Shown piece after piece: positions 33,841 to 42,454 of a stretch of DNA of 64,000 nucleotides (its first letter is position 1; every line of letters begins with the position of its first letter). Both the position numbers and the translations under genes were made by a program. Origin of the DNA: QUBU01 sp014337915. Its GTDB lineage: Bacteria > Pseudomonadota > Gammaproteobacteria > Steroidobacterales > GCA-2729495. A model generated the notes under the pieces. That model had not been told where the DNA came from, searched no databases, and saw only the letters and a program-made list of their open reading frames with translations. Where the stretch lies: assembly GCA_030263395.1 (NCBI GenBank), contig SZOW01000002.1, positions 194,771 to 258,770 of the forward strand, given 5' to 3'.

Positions 33841-34611
33841 ATGCGCCACGGCCTCGCTGCCCTTGCACTCCTCGCCTGCAGCTTCGGCGTGCAGGCCCAG
33901 TTCCAGGCCCCGAAGCTCTCGCCCATCGGCGAGAAGATCGAGGCCGCGATGAAGAGCGACATCCGCAGCGCCGCGGAAAAGGAGCGCGACCAGGACCGCC
34001 TGCCGCGGCAGACCCTGGAGTTCCTCGGCCTGCGCGACGACATGCGGGTCGTCGAACTGGTGCCCTCCGGCGGCTGGTTTACCAAGATCCTGGCGCCGGT
34101 GCTGGCCGAAAAAGGCGAGCTCTACGTCGCCATCGGCACGCGGCAGATCGAATCGCTGATCAAACAGCTGCCGCAGCTGGCCAAGGTCAAGGTGGCGCAG
34201 AGCGATGCGAAGCTGACGCCGGTGGGCGAGCGCATGGGCCTGTTCGACCTGGGCGAGACCTCGCTCGGCGTCAGGGACGCCGACCTGGTGCTCACCTTCC
34301 GCAACCTGCACAACTTCACGCCGCAGGGGCGCCAGAACCTCAACCGTGCGGTCTTCAATGCACTCAAGCCCGGCGGGCTGTACGGCGCGGTGGATCACAC
34401 GCGGCGCCACAACGAACCGGACAACCCCGAGAACTGGCGCCGCATGGACCCGGTGCTGGCCATCAAGGAGATAGAGGCGGCCGGCTTCGAGTTCGTCGAT
34501 TACTCCGGCATCCACTATCGCCCTGATGACGAGCTGCGCTACGAGGTCGGCCGCAAGACGGTCACCGGCAACACCGACCGCTTCGTGCTGCTGTTCCGCA
34601 AGCCGCTGTAG
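33841..34611 (+). CDS. exported SAM-methyltransferase-like protein
   Basis: 256 residues with a clear signal peptide (first 20, cleavage near VQAQF). The rest resembles a class I methyltransferase: VVELVPSGGWFTKILAPVLAEK holds the SAM-loop position although its glycine motif is loose, DADLVLTFRNLHNF is the post-motif II strand, and FNALKPGGLYGAVDHTRR is the typical post-I/III region. Periplasmic methyltransferase-like proteins of this type occur widely in gammaproteobacteria, but no substrate or reaction is established that I know of. Divergent from dctP by 61 bases. Confidence 0.75.
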   Translation: MRHGLAALALLACSFGVQAQFQAPKLSPIGEKIEAAMKSDIRSAAEKERDQDRLPRQTLEFLGLRDDMRVVELVPSGGWFTKILAPVLAEKGELYVAIGTRQIESLIKQLPQLAKVKVAQSDAKLTPVGERMGLFDLGETSLGVRDADLVLTFRNLHNFTPQGRQNLNRAVFNALKPGGLYGAVDHTRRHNEPDNPENWRRMDPVLAIKEIEAAGFEFVDYSGIHYRPDDELRYEVGRKTVTGNTDRFVLLFRKPL

Positions 34612-34624
34612 CGCTTCACCGGCG

Positions 34625-35344
34625 CTACTGCTTGCCCTTGATCCCCAGCAGCTCGACCTCGAAATTGAGGGTGGAGCCGGGCGGGATGGGGCCGCCGGTG
34701 TTGCGATCGCCGTAGGCCAGCGTCGCCGGGCAGACCAGCTGCGCCTTCTCGCCCACGGTCATGCGCTGCACGCCCTCGGTCCAGCAGGGGATGACCTGGT
34801 TCAGCGCGAACTCGGCGGGCTGCCCGCGCTGCACCGAGCTGTCGAAGACGGTCCCGTCGGGCAGCGTGCCCTGGTAGTGCACCGTGACCACGTCCGTGGC
34901 CTTCGGGTGATCGCCGCCCTTGCCCGGGGTGATGGTGCGGAACACCAGCCCCGATTCGGTCTTCACGGCGCCTTCCTTGCTCGCGGCACTGGCGAGGAAT
35001 TCCTCACCGGACTTTTTGGCGTCCGCGGCATTGGCGGCGATGCGTGCCTGCGCCAGCTCGCGGAACCTGGTCTCGTACTCCTCGATCTTCACCGCCGGTT
35101 CCTTGCCGGAGACGGTGTCGCCGAAAGCCGTGCGAAAGACTTCCAGTTCCTCGGGTGACAGGCGCAGCTGCTTGTTCTGCTCCGCCAGCTGCTGGCCGAT
35201 GGCGGCGCCGTAGGCGTAGATCGCCTTCTGGTCCTCGGTCATGGTGGCAGCCGTCTTCGGCGCTTCCACCGGCTTCTGCTGGCAGGCCGCGGTGAGCGAC
35301 ACCAGGCCGAGGAGGATGACACTGGCAGGTTTGATGTGCTTCAT
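34625..35344 (-). CDS. FKBP-type peptidyl-prolyl isomerase lipoprotein
   Basis: 239-residue envelope foldase. A lipoprotein signal ends SLTAAC (Cys about residue 21). An FkpA/Mip-like N-terminal dimerisation region (DQKAIYAYGAAIGQQLAEQ and the following helices) precedes an FKBP domain from about 125: VTVHYQGTLPDGTVFDSSVQRG and the closing GSTLNFEVELLGI. Start ATG 35344, chosen over a long leader. Separated from the HU gene upstream by a terminator, so it should have its own promoter. Confidence 0.92.
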   Translation of the reverse strand: MKHIKPASVILLGLVSLTAACQQKPVEAPKTAATMTEDQKAIYAYGAAIGQQLAEQNKQLRLSPEELEVFRTAFGDTVSGKEPAVKIEEYETRFRELAQARIAANAADAKKSGEEFLASAASKEGAVKTESGLVFRTITPGKGGDHPKATDVVTVHYQGTLPDGTVFDSSVQRGQPAEFALNQVIPCWTEGVQRMTVGEKAQLVCPATLAYGDRNTGGPIPPGSTLNFEVELLGIKGKQ

Positions 35345-35358
35345 GGAATTTGCCCTGG

Positions 35359-35393
35359 AAAAAAGGCCCGGAGCGGCTGTGCCACCCCGGGCC
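35359..35393 (-). terminator. intrinsic terminator after the HU gene
   Basis: On the minus strand GGCCCGG (complement of 35387-35393) pairs with CCGGGCC (35365-35371) around a 15-base loop, followed by six U (complement of 35359-35364). It ends the HU transcript just upstream of the FKBP gene. Confidence 0.75.
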
Positions 35394-35453
35394 GAACTCA
35401 ACGGACCACGCGCGCGGCGTGGCCCGACATTCGTCACGTGAAAGCCGCCTGGC

Positions 35454-35765
35454 CTAGTTGACCATGCCCTTGAGGGCCTTCAGCGGCAGCGCGCGGACCT
35501 TCTTCGAGGCCGGCTTCGCCTTGAAAACCATCTTCTCGCCCGTGAACGGGTTCGTGCCTTCGCGTTCCTTGGTCGCCGGCTTTTTGATGACCTTCAGCTT
35601 GAGCAGGCCCGGCATGGTGAACAGGCCGTTGCTGCGCAGGCTCTTCTTGATCACGCCGTTGAGCGAATCGAACACCGAGGACACCTGCTTGCGGGAAAGC
35701 TTCGTGTCCTTCGCGATCGCGTTCAGGATATCCGACTTGGTCGGTGCGCCACCCTTTTTCGCCAT
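35454..35765 (-). CDS. HU/IHF family DNA-binding protein
   Basis: Small nucleoid protein of 103 residues. TKSDILNAIAKDTKLSRKQVSSVFDSLN is the N-terminal helical pair of HU, and GLLKLKVIKKPATKEREGTNPFTGEKMVF is the DNA-binding beta arm with the tip NPFTGE (usual form NPxTGE). It differs from canonical HupB in its Lys/Ala-rich tail, so it could be an HU-like paralogue. Own promoter and terminator are visible. Confidence 0.93.
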   Translation of the reverse strand: MAKKGGAPTKSDILNAIAKDTKLSRKQVSSVFDSLNGVIKKSLRSNGLFTMPGLLKLKVIKKPATKEREGTNPFTGEKMVFKAKPASKKVRALPLKALKGMVN

Positions 35766-35811
35766 TTTTTCAATACTCCGTGAGAGTGTAGAGATGTAGT
35801 CCCGGGAGCGA

Positions 35812-35839
35812 AGTATAAACGCGGTTGTGCAACATCCAA
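35812..35839 (-). promoter_or_regulatory. candidate promoter of the HU-like gene
   Basis: Minus strand TTGGAT (complement of 35834-35839), 16-base spacer, TATACT (complement of 35812-35817), about 46 bases upstream of the HU start. Both hexamers are close to the sigma-70 consensus. Confidence 0.55.
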
Positions 35840-35969
35840 GAGAATATTTTCCTGCCGGCAGGGCGTTTGAGCCTGCATTTCCAGCCTTTTCGTGATGGCT
35901 GACCATTGGCATGTACGCGCCTGAAAGGCCACGGCTTCTGGCCGGTGCATCCTGCGGTATGATCCAGTC

Positions 35970-36701
35970 ATGTTCTCGGTCTTGATCCTGGTCATGGCAG
36001 CGGCCGGTTTCCTCGTCTGCCTCTGGGCCTTCGGGGAGTGGCGGCGGACGCGCTCCGTCATCCTGCTGTTCAACGTCCTGGTGCTGGCGGCGGCCGTGGT
36101 CCATGCGCTGATCGCCGGCAGCGGCCGCTGGGCTGGCCCGGGCACCGAGCTGCGGGGCCTCTACGTCCTGCCCCTGCTGGTGGCGACCGTGGCGCTGCCG
36201 GCCGCGCTGTTCACCTTTGCCACCATCAGCCGCGGCAGCGGCTTCGCCTGGGCGCGGATCGACTGGGGGCATGGTGGGGTCTGCCTGCTCGCCGTGGCGC
36301 TGCTGATCTATAGCCTGCCGGGAATCTTCGTCATACCGACCCTGGCCCCGGCCTGCTGGCGCGACGTGGTCTGGTACCTGCCCTCGGTGCCGCCGCCGCT
36401 GTTCTGCCCGGGTGCGGCGCCGGAGCTGGTGCTGCCGCCGCGCCTGCCGGTGGTGCCGGCGGTCGTGGTTGCCGCCTATCTCGGCCTGGGTGCCGGGCTG
36501 TGGTACCGCCAGGGCTGGCCCTGGCTGCTCGCCGGCATGGCCGCCGGTACGGCGCTCCTGCTCCTGCCGCTGACCTGGGGCCCGGTGCCGCGGTTCGCCG
36601 GCGAATTGCTCTGCGCGGGCGTGATGGCGCTGGCCGCGGTGCGCTATGTGCGCAGCCAGCCGCCCCCGGCTGGACCGGCTGCCGATGGGCCTGCCGGCTA
36701 G
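35970..36701 (+). CDS. hypothetical multi-pass membrane protein
   Basis: 243 residues with about seven predicted hydrophobic segments, beginning MFSVLILVMAAAGFLVCLWAF. I do not recognise a family. A loop near residues 125-160 has two cysteines (PACWRDVVWYLPSVPPPLFC) that could be outside the membrane. It is followed by the GIY-YIG gene 31 bases later. The start assumes the ATG directly before the first helix. Function unknown. Confidence 0.65.
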   Translation: MFSVLILVMAAAGFLVCLWAFGEWRRTRSVILLFNVLVLAAAVVHALIAGSGRWAGPGTELRGLYVLPLLVATVALPAALFTFATISRGSGFAWARIDWGHGGVCLLAVALLIYSLPGIFVIPTLAPACWRDVVWYLPSVPPPLFCPGAAPELVLPPRLPVVPAVVVAAYLGLGAGLWYRQGWPWLLAGMAAGTALLLLPLTWGPVPRFAGELLCAGVMALAAVRYVRSQPPPAGPAADGPAG

Positions 36702-36732
36702 GCGCGGCGCCGCAGGCAGAATCGCCGATGCC

Positions 36733-36996
36733 ATGACCGACTGGCAGGTCTACATGCTCGAGTGCGCCGACGGCAGCCTCTACACCGGCATTGCCCGGGA
36801 CGTCGGCGCCCGCCTCGCCGCGCACAACGACGGGCGGGGCGCCCGCTACACGCGCAGCCGCCTGCCCGTGCGCCTGGTCCATGTCGAGCCGGCCGCGGAC
36901 CGTGGTGCGGCCCTGCGGCGCGAATATGCCATCAAGCAGCTGGCCACCACCGAAAAGCGCGCCCTGGCCGGGCGCCCGTTGAAAGGGGAATCCTGA
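36733..36996 (+). CDS. GIY-YIG nuclease-domain protein (UPF0213 type)
   Basis: 87 residues, a stand-alone GIY-YIG domain. VYMLECADGSLYTGIARDVGARLAAHNDGRGARYTRSRLP contains the VYML...YTG motif (the GIY-YIG equivalent) and the conserved Arg helix; a Glu in RREYAIKQL is the metal ligand position. Members are probably small nucleases of unknown target. Its TGA overlaps the downstream amidohydrolase ATG by one base. Confidence 0.85.
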   Translation: MTDWQVYMLECADGSLYTGIARDVGARLAAHNDGRGARYTRSRLPVRLVHVEPAADRGAALRREYAIKQLATTEKRALAGRPLKGES

Positions 36997-38303
36997 TGCC
37001 GTCCATCCTGCCTCGAATCCTCGCCGCATGCGTCATGGGCCTGTTGCCCGTCCTGGCATCGGCCGCCGACAAACCCGGCAAGGCCGACGCGGGTCCGTAC
37101 ACCGTGATCCAGGCCGGCGAGCTGCTGGCGGTCCCTGGCACGCCCACGAAGCGCAATCAGACAGTGGTGATCCGCGGTGGCAAGGTGGTCGCCGTGCGCG
37201 ACGGGCTGCTCGGGGCCGAGGCCGTTGAAAACCCCGGCGATGCCACGGTAGAGGTCATCGACCTGCGCGACCGCTTCGTCTTGCCGGGTCTGATGGACGC
37301 CCATGCGCACCTGATGTGGTCGGGCGGCGACCACCCGCCGAAGAAGGCCGACAAGATGCTGGAGGCCGACCTGACCCTCTGGACCCTGCGCAATGCCCGC
37401 GTGACCCTGATGTCCGGCTTCACCACCGTGCGCGAGCAGGCCTCCGGTCCCCACCCGGTGTTCGCGGTGCGCGACTGGATCAATGCCGGCAAGTTCCTCG
37501 GGCCGCGCATCCTCGCGGCCGGCAATCCCATCACCGCCCCGGGTGGCCATGGCGACATGACCCACGAGGACCTCAGCCCGCTGGACATCAATGCCTCCAG
37601 CCTCTGCAGCGGCGTGGAGAGCTGCCGCTACGCTGTCCGCAAGCAGCACAAGCTGGGCTCCAACGTCATCAAGATGATGGCAACCGGGGGGTTCGCCGAC
37701 AACACCGGTATCGACCAGCGCTTCTTCTTCGACGAGATGCAGGCCATCGTCGAGACCGCCCACCAGCTCGGCATGATCGTCGGTACCCATGCCTATGCCA
37801 CCGATGCCGTGGCCGACGCCGTTCGCGCCGGCGTGGATTCCGTCGAGCATGGCTTCGGTGCCGATGACGCCACGCTGAAGCTCATGAAGCAGAAGGGCAT
37901 TTACCTGGTGCCGACGCTCTCGGTGGCGCAGTCCGGCCCGATCCGCGAGTATCGCGAGCAGGGCCGCGCTTTCGAGCGCGCACTGAAATTCGGCACACCC
38001 ATCGCCTTCGGCACCGACGACGGCGGCATACCGCACCGCTTCGCGGCGAAAGAGTTCGGCTACATGGTCAAGGCTGGCATGACGCCGGCGGCAGCGCTGC
38101 AGTCGGCCACCGTGAACACCGCGCGCCTGTTCCGCATCGACAGCGAGGTCGGCACCCTGGAGCCCGGAAAACTGGCGGACGTGATCGCCGTGAAGGGCAA
38201 CCCACTGGAAGACGTGGCGGTGCTGGAGCAGGTGGACTTCGTCATGAAGGCCGGCCGGGTCGCCAAGCGGGACGGCAGGCCGCTCGATATCGTCATCGAC
38301 TGA
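36996..38303 (+). CDS. exported metal-dependent amidohydrolase
   Basis: 435-residue member of the amidohydrolase superfamily (imidazolonepropionase/prolidase-like). A signal peptide ends near LASAAD. The metal site has DAHAHLM (HxH) at about residue 105, a likely carboxylated Lys in VIKMMATGG, His in GTHAYATDA and SVEHGFG, and the metal Asp in AFGTDDGG, so all ligands are present. Xaa-Pro or cyclic imide hydrolysis is typical of the group; the substrate here is not known. RBS AAAGGGG precedes the ATG, which overlaps the previous stop. Predicted periplasmic. Confidence 0.85.
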   Translation: MPSILPRILAACVMGLLPVLASAADKPGKADAGPYTVIQAGELLAVPGTPTKRNQTVVIRGGKVVAVRDGLLGAEAVENPGDATVEVIDLRDRFVLPGLMDAHAHLMWSGGDHPPKKADKMLEADLTLWTLRNARVTLMSGFTTVREQASGPHPVFAVRDWINAGKFLGPRILAAGNPITAPGGHGDMTHEDLSPLDINASSLCSGVESCRYAVRKQHKLGSNVIKMMATGGFADNTGIDQRFFFDEMQAIVETAHQLGMIVGTHAYATDAVADAVRAGVDSVEHGFGADDATLKLMKQKGIYLVPTLSVAQSGPIREYREQGRAFERALKFGTPIAFGTDDGGIPHRFAAKEFGYMVKAGMTPAAALQSATVNTARLFRIDSEVGTLEPGKLADVIAVKGNPLEDVAVLEQVDFVMKAGRVAKRDGRPLDIVID

Positions 38304-38423
38304 AGCGCGTGCGGGGCCGGGCTGCGGTTGCCGGGTGCGGCATCGGGTCGCAGCGGGCAGCCACCGGCAGCAGGGAGCCGTAGTATCCCGCTGCATCACG
38401 GGTCTGCAGCAGGGAGACACCCC

Positions 38424-39215
38424 ATGTTTTCACGCATTCTGGTTGTGCTGGCCGGTGCCATGTTCACGGCCGCCGCCTTTGCCGATCACGCGGAGCCTGC
38501 CGCGGCCCATGTGCCGACGGTGCTGGTGACCGGGGCCAACCGCGGTATCGGCCTGGAGCTCACGCGCCAGTACGCGGCGCGCGGTGCACAGGTCATTGCC
38601 ACGGCCCGCGACCCGGCCCACGCCGACGCGCTGAAGGCCCTCGCGGCGGACAACCCGCGGGTCAGCATCGAGCAGCTGGATGTCGGCGACCTGGCGCAGA
38701 TCCGTGCGCTGGCCGCGAAGTATGCGAAGACGCCGATCGACATCCTGATCAACAACGCCGGCGTCAGCGGCGGCATGCAGAACCAGATGTTCGGCAAGAT
38801 GGACTACGCGGTTTTCGAGGATGTGTTGCGCGTCAATACCATCGCGCCACTGGCGATCAGCGAGGCCTTCATGCCCAGCATCCTCGCCGGCCAGGACAAG
38901 CGCATCGTCGCCATTTCCAGCAGCGAGGGTTCGGTCGGCCTGGTGAGCGGCCCGCGCCTGTACTTCATGCGTGCCAGCAAGGCGGCCCTGAACATGGAAA
39001 TGCGCACCCTGGCTTTCCAGCTCAAGCCGAAGGGCGTCAGCATCGCCATCCTCAACCCGGGCATGGTCGACACCGACTTCATGAAGGGGCTGCCGAAGAA
39101 CATGCTGCGGCCGGTTGCCGACGCGGCGCGCGACCTGATCCGCAACATCGATGGCATGACCATCGAGAACACCGGTTCCTTCATCAACTACGACGGTGCG
39201 GTGCTGCCCTGGTGA
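38424..39215 (+). CDS. exported SDR-family protein lacking the catalytic Tyr
   Basis: 263 residues. A signal peptide (first 21, cleavage near AAFADH) precedes a classical SDR: TGANRGIGLE nucleotide motif near residue 40, NNAGVSGG, and the Ser of ISSSEGS. The YxxxK site reads MRASK within LYFMRASKAALN, so the Tyr position is Met while the Lys is kept. A Tyr sits two residues earlier but out of register. Whether it is still an oxidoreductase is doubtful, and NAD(P) is scarce in the periplasm. RBS AGGGAGAC precedes the ATG. Confidence 0.8.
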   Translation: MFSRILVVLAGAMFTAAAFADHAEPAAAHVPTVLVTGANRGIGLELTRQYAARGAQVIATARDPAHADALKALAADNPRVSIEQLDVGDLAQIRALAAKYAKTPIDILINNAGVSGGMQNQMFGKMDYAVFEDVLRVNTIAPLAISEAFMPSILAGQDKRIVAISSSEGSVGLVSGPRLYFMRASKAALNMEMRTLAFQLKPKGVSIAILNPGMVDTDFMKGLPKNMLRPVADAARDLIRNIDGMTIENTGSFINYDGAVLPW

Positions 39216-39245
39216 GCTGAGGCCGCCAGCGGCGGGACCACCGCG

Positions 39246-39566
39246 CTACGGCTGATCTTTGTCGAGCCGGCGCAGGAACACGGTCATCTCTTTTTCCGCC
39301 TGCCGGTCGCCCCTGCGCGCGGCCGCGGCGATGCCCTGCTCCCAGGCCTGGCGTGCGCCGGCGTCGTCGCCCTGCGCGATATGCGCCTTGCCGAGCAGCT
39401 TCCAGGCGGCGGAGTAGCCGGGATCCTGGGCGACCGCCCGTTCCAGGTGCAGGATCGCCGCCCTGGGGTCGCCGGCATTGAGGTACTCGCTGCCGAGTGA
39501 AAAGCGCAGCAGCGCGTTGTCCTGGCCCTTCGCCAGCAACGCCTCCAGCGCGGCGGCACGGCCCAT
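39246..39566 (-). CDS. TPR-repeat protein
   Basis: 106 residues, cytosolic. Two or three tetratricopeptide repeats are visible: NALLRFSLGSEYLNAGDPRAAILHLERAVAQDP and SAAWKLLGKAHIAQGDDAGARQAWEQGIAAA. TPRs mediate protein contact, so it may be an adaptor, but nothing indicates the partner. It starts 5 bases after the trkH stop and is probably the last gene of the uvrD-trkA-trkH transcript. ATG 39566 was preferred to the long upstream frame, which overlaps trkH. Confidence 0.8.
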   Translation of the reverse strand: MGRAAALEALLAKGQDNALLRFSLGSEYLNAGDPRAAILHLERAVAQDPGYSAAWKLLGKAHIAQGDDAGARQAWEQGIAAAARRGDRQAEKEMTVFLRRLDKDQP

Positions 39567-39571
39567 GGCGG

Positions 39572-41023
39572 TCAGCGGCGCCAGAAGGCCGGGGAAATCA
39601 GCACGAAGAGCGTGAAGATCTCCAGTCGGCCGAGCAGCATTGCCAGCACGCAGACCCACTTGTCCGGGTCCTTCATGCCGGCGAAATTCGAGCTGATGGC
39701 ACCCAGGCCAGGACCGACGTTGTTGAGGCAGGTGGCGATGGCCGAGAACGCGGTGACCTGGTCGACGCCGGTGGCGAGCAGTATCAGCATCATGGCGCCG
39801 AACAGCACCACGTAGATGGCGAAAAAGCCCCACACGGCATCGACCACCCGCTGCGGCACCACGGTTTCGCCCAGCCGCACCGGGATCTCCGCGGCCGGAT
39901 GCACCAGGCGCACCACCTCGCGCGCGCCCTGGCGGTAGAGGAGCAGCCAGCGCATGACCTTCATGCCACCCGACGTCGAGCCACCGCAGCCGCCGATGAA
40001 CATCGAAAACACCAGCAGCACGGGCAGTGCTCCCGGCCAGGCGGAGAAGTCATCCCGCCCGAAGCCGGTGCTGGTCATGATCGACACCACGTGGAACACA
40101 CCCTGTAGTCCCGCCTCCTGCAGGCTGCTGTAGTAGCCGCTCAGGTACAGGTAGGCGATGACGAAGGCAGAGATCGCCGCCAGGATCACCAGGTAGGCCC
40201 TGAATTCCGGGTCGTGCAGGTAGTTGCGCAGGCTGCGCGACTGCCAGACGAGGAAGTGCAGCGCGAAGTTGGTGCCGGCGAGCACCATGAACACCACGGC
40301 GATGCTGTCGATCAGCGGGCTCTGGAAGTAGGCGAGGCTGGCATCGTGGGTGGAGAAGCCGCCGGTGGCAAGCGTGGCGAAGCTGTGGCAGACCGCATCG
40401 AAGAGCGGCATGCCGGCCACCCAGTAGGCCAGCGTGCAGGCGACGGTCAGGCCGAGGTACACGTACCACAGCGCCTTGGCGGTCTCGGTGATGCGTGGCG
40501 TGAGCTTGGTGTCCTTCACCGCGCCGGGTGTCTCTGCGCGATACAGCTGGAAGCCGCCAACGCCCAGCATGGGCAGCACCGCGACCGCCAGCACCACAAC
40601 GCCCATGCCGCCCAGCCAGTGCAGCTGTGCGCGGTAGTAGAGGATCGCCGGTGGCAGCCGGTCGAGGCCGGTCAGCACCGTGGCACCGGTGGTGGTCAGG
40701 CCCGAAACCGCTTCGAACACCGCATCGGTGACCGACATCGCCGGCTGGTCGGCAAACAGCAACGGCGCGCCGCCGAACACGCCGAGCAGCGTCCAGAAGC
40801 CGGCGACCACGAGGAAGCCGTCGCGCGAGCGCAGGTCGCGGCTCTCGCGGCGCACGGGGGCCCAGACCGCGAGGCCCGTCAGCAGTGTCACCAGGAATCC
40901 GGAGACGAAGGCCGCGGCGGAACCGTCGTGATACCAGGCGGAGATGAAAACGGGCGGCAGCATGGTGGTGCTGAAGAGCATCAGCAGCAGCCCGAGGATC
41001 TGCTGGACGATTCGCAGCTGCAT
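39572..41023 (-). CDS. trkH: potassium uptake protein TrkH
   Basis: Membrane potassium channel subunit, 483 residues with about ten helices plus four pore loops. Conserved selectivity-loop glycines occur in GLTTTGATVL, TLATGGFSTHD, MTSTGFGRDD and CLNNVGPGLG. It lies 12 bases after trkA, the cytosolic regulator, and the two act together in the Trk system. Confidence 0.95.
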   Translation of the reverse strand: MQLRIVQQILGLLLMLFSTTMLPPVFISAWYHDGSAAAFVSGFLVTLLTGLAVWAPVRRESRDLRSRDGFLVVAGFWTLLGVFGGAPLLFADQPAMSVTDAVFEAVSGLTTTGATVLTGLDRLPPAILYYRAQLHWLGGMGVVVLAVAVLPMLGVGGFQLYRAETPGAVKDTKLTPRITETAKALWYVYLGLTVACTLAYWVAGMPLFDAVCHSFATLATGGFSTHDASLAYFQSPLIDSIAVVFMVLAGTNFALHFLVWQSRSLRNYLHDPEFRAYLVILAAISAFVIAYLYLSGYYSSLQEAGLQGVFHVVSIMTSTGFGRDDFSAWPGALPVLLVFSMFIGGCGGSTSGGMKVMRWLLLYRQGAREVVRLVHPAAEIPVRLGETVVPQRVVDAVWGFFAIYVVLFGAMMLILLATGVDQVTAFSAIATCLNNVGPGLGAISSNFAGMKDPDKWVCVLAMLLGRLEIFTLFVLISPAFWRR

Positions 41024-41035
41024 GGCGCGAGGCGC

Positions 41036-42412
41036 TTACCGGAAGCGGCCGGGCAGCTGGAACAGCCGGGCCACCTGGTCCACCTGGCGCCGGTCGGTCA
41101 GGAACATGATGATGTGGTCGTCGGTGCGGATCAGCGTGTCGTGGTGTGCCTCCATGACCTTGTCTTCGCGGACAATGACGTTCATGGTCGTGCCGGGCGG
41201 CAGGACCACCTGCTCGACGGTCCGGCCGACCACGCGGGAGTTCTCCGCGTTGCCGTGGGCGATCGCCTCGATGGCCTCCGCCCGGCCACGGCGCAGCGAG
41301 TGCACCTTCACCATGTCACCCTGGCGCGCCAGGGCCAGCAGCGAGCCGATGGTGATCTGCTGCGGCGAGATCGCCACGTCGATGCGGCCGGTTTCCACCA
41401 TTTCGGCGTAGACCGGGCGGTTGATCAGCGCCATCACCTTCTTGCAGCCGAGCTGCTTGGCGAGCATGGCGGAGAGGATGTTGGCCTCGTCGGCGTTGGT
41501 CACGGCGACAAAGACGTCGGCCGTGTCGATGTTCTCCTCCAGCAGCAGCTCTTCGTCGGCCGCATCGCCATGCAGGACGATGGCCTTGGCCAGCCGCTCG
41601 GAGATGCGCTGTGCCCGCTCGCGGTCACGCTCGATGACCTTGACGTTGTTGGTCTGCTCCAGCGCCGAGGCCAGCCGCAGGCCGATGTTGCCGCCGCCGG
41701 CGATCACCACCCGGCGCACCGGCGGCTCGAGCTTGCGCATCTCGGCCATGACGGTGCGGATGTCGTTGCGGCCCGCGATGAAGAACACTTCGTCGTTCTC
41801 GCGGATCAGCGTCTCGCCGTCGGTGGGCACGCTCTGGCCGCCACGGTAGACCGCGGCGATGCGCACCTCGACGTTGGGAATGTGGGTCTTGAGGTTGCGG
41901 ATGCGCTGGTTCACCAGCAGGCCATCGCGGCGTGCGCGCACGCCCACCAGGCGCACACGGCCGTCGGCGAAGTCCAGTACCTGGAAGGATCCGGGGTAAT
42001 GGATCAGCTGCTGGATGTGCTGGGTGACCAGCTGCTCCGGGCTGATGCGCATGTCGATCGGGATCGCCTCGGGGCTGAACAGGTTCGGCGTGGCGATGTA
42101 CTCCGCCGAGCGCACCCGGGCGATCTTGGTGCCGATATGAAACAGCGTGTGGGCGACGCTGCAGGCCACCATGTTGACTTCATCGCTGCTGGTCAGCGCG
42201 ATGATCATGTCGGCGTCGGCGGCACCGGCCCGCTCGAGGGTGGCCGGGTAGGCGGCGTGGCCGACGACGGTGCGCACGTCGAGACGGTCCTGCAGGTCGC
42301 GCAGCACCGTGGCGTTGTGGTCGACGATGGTGACCTCGTTGGCTTCCTGCCGGGCGAGTTGAAAGGCAGCTGTCGAGCCGACCTGGCCGGCGCCGAGGAT
42401 GATGATCTTCAT
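41036..42412 (-). CDS. trkA: Trk system potassium uptake regulator TrkA
   Basis: 458 residues with duplicated RCK modules. The N-terminal Rossmann fold begins MKIIILGAGQVGSTAAFQLAR, and a second starts near residue 233 with VVIAGGGNIGLRLASAL. Both GxGxxG motifs are intact, consistent with NAD(H)/ATP gating of TrkH. In order with uvrD upstream (42 bases) and trkH downstream. Confidence 0.95.
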   Translation of the reverse strand: MKIIILGAGQVGSTAAFQLARQEANEVTIVDHNATVLRDLQDRLDVRTVVGHAAYPATLERAGAADADMIIALTSSDEVNMVACSVAHTLFHIGTKIARVRSAEYIATPNLFSPEAIPIDMRISPEQLVTQHIQQLIHYPGSFQVLDFADGRVRLVGVRARRDGLLVNQRIRNLKTHIPNVEVRIAAVYRGGQSVPTDGETLIRENDEVFFIAGRNDIRTVMAEMRKLEPPVRRVVIAGGGNIGLRLASALEQTNNVKVIERDRERAQRISERLAKAIVLHGDAADEELLLEENIDTADVFVAVTNADEANILSAMLAKQLGCKKVMALINRPVYAEMVETGRIDVAISPQQITIGSLLALARQGDMVKVHSLRRGRAEAIEAIAHGNAENSRVVGRTVEQVVLPPGTTMNVIVREDKVMEAHHDTLIRTDDHIIMFLTDRRQVDQVARLFQLPGRFR

Positions 42413-42454
42413 GAGGTGCCGGGGGTTGGGGTGCCGTAACCTGCTCCCGCAAGC

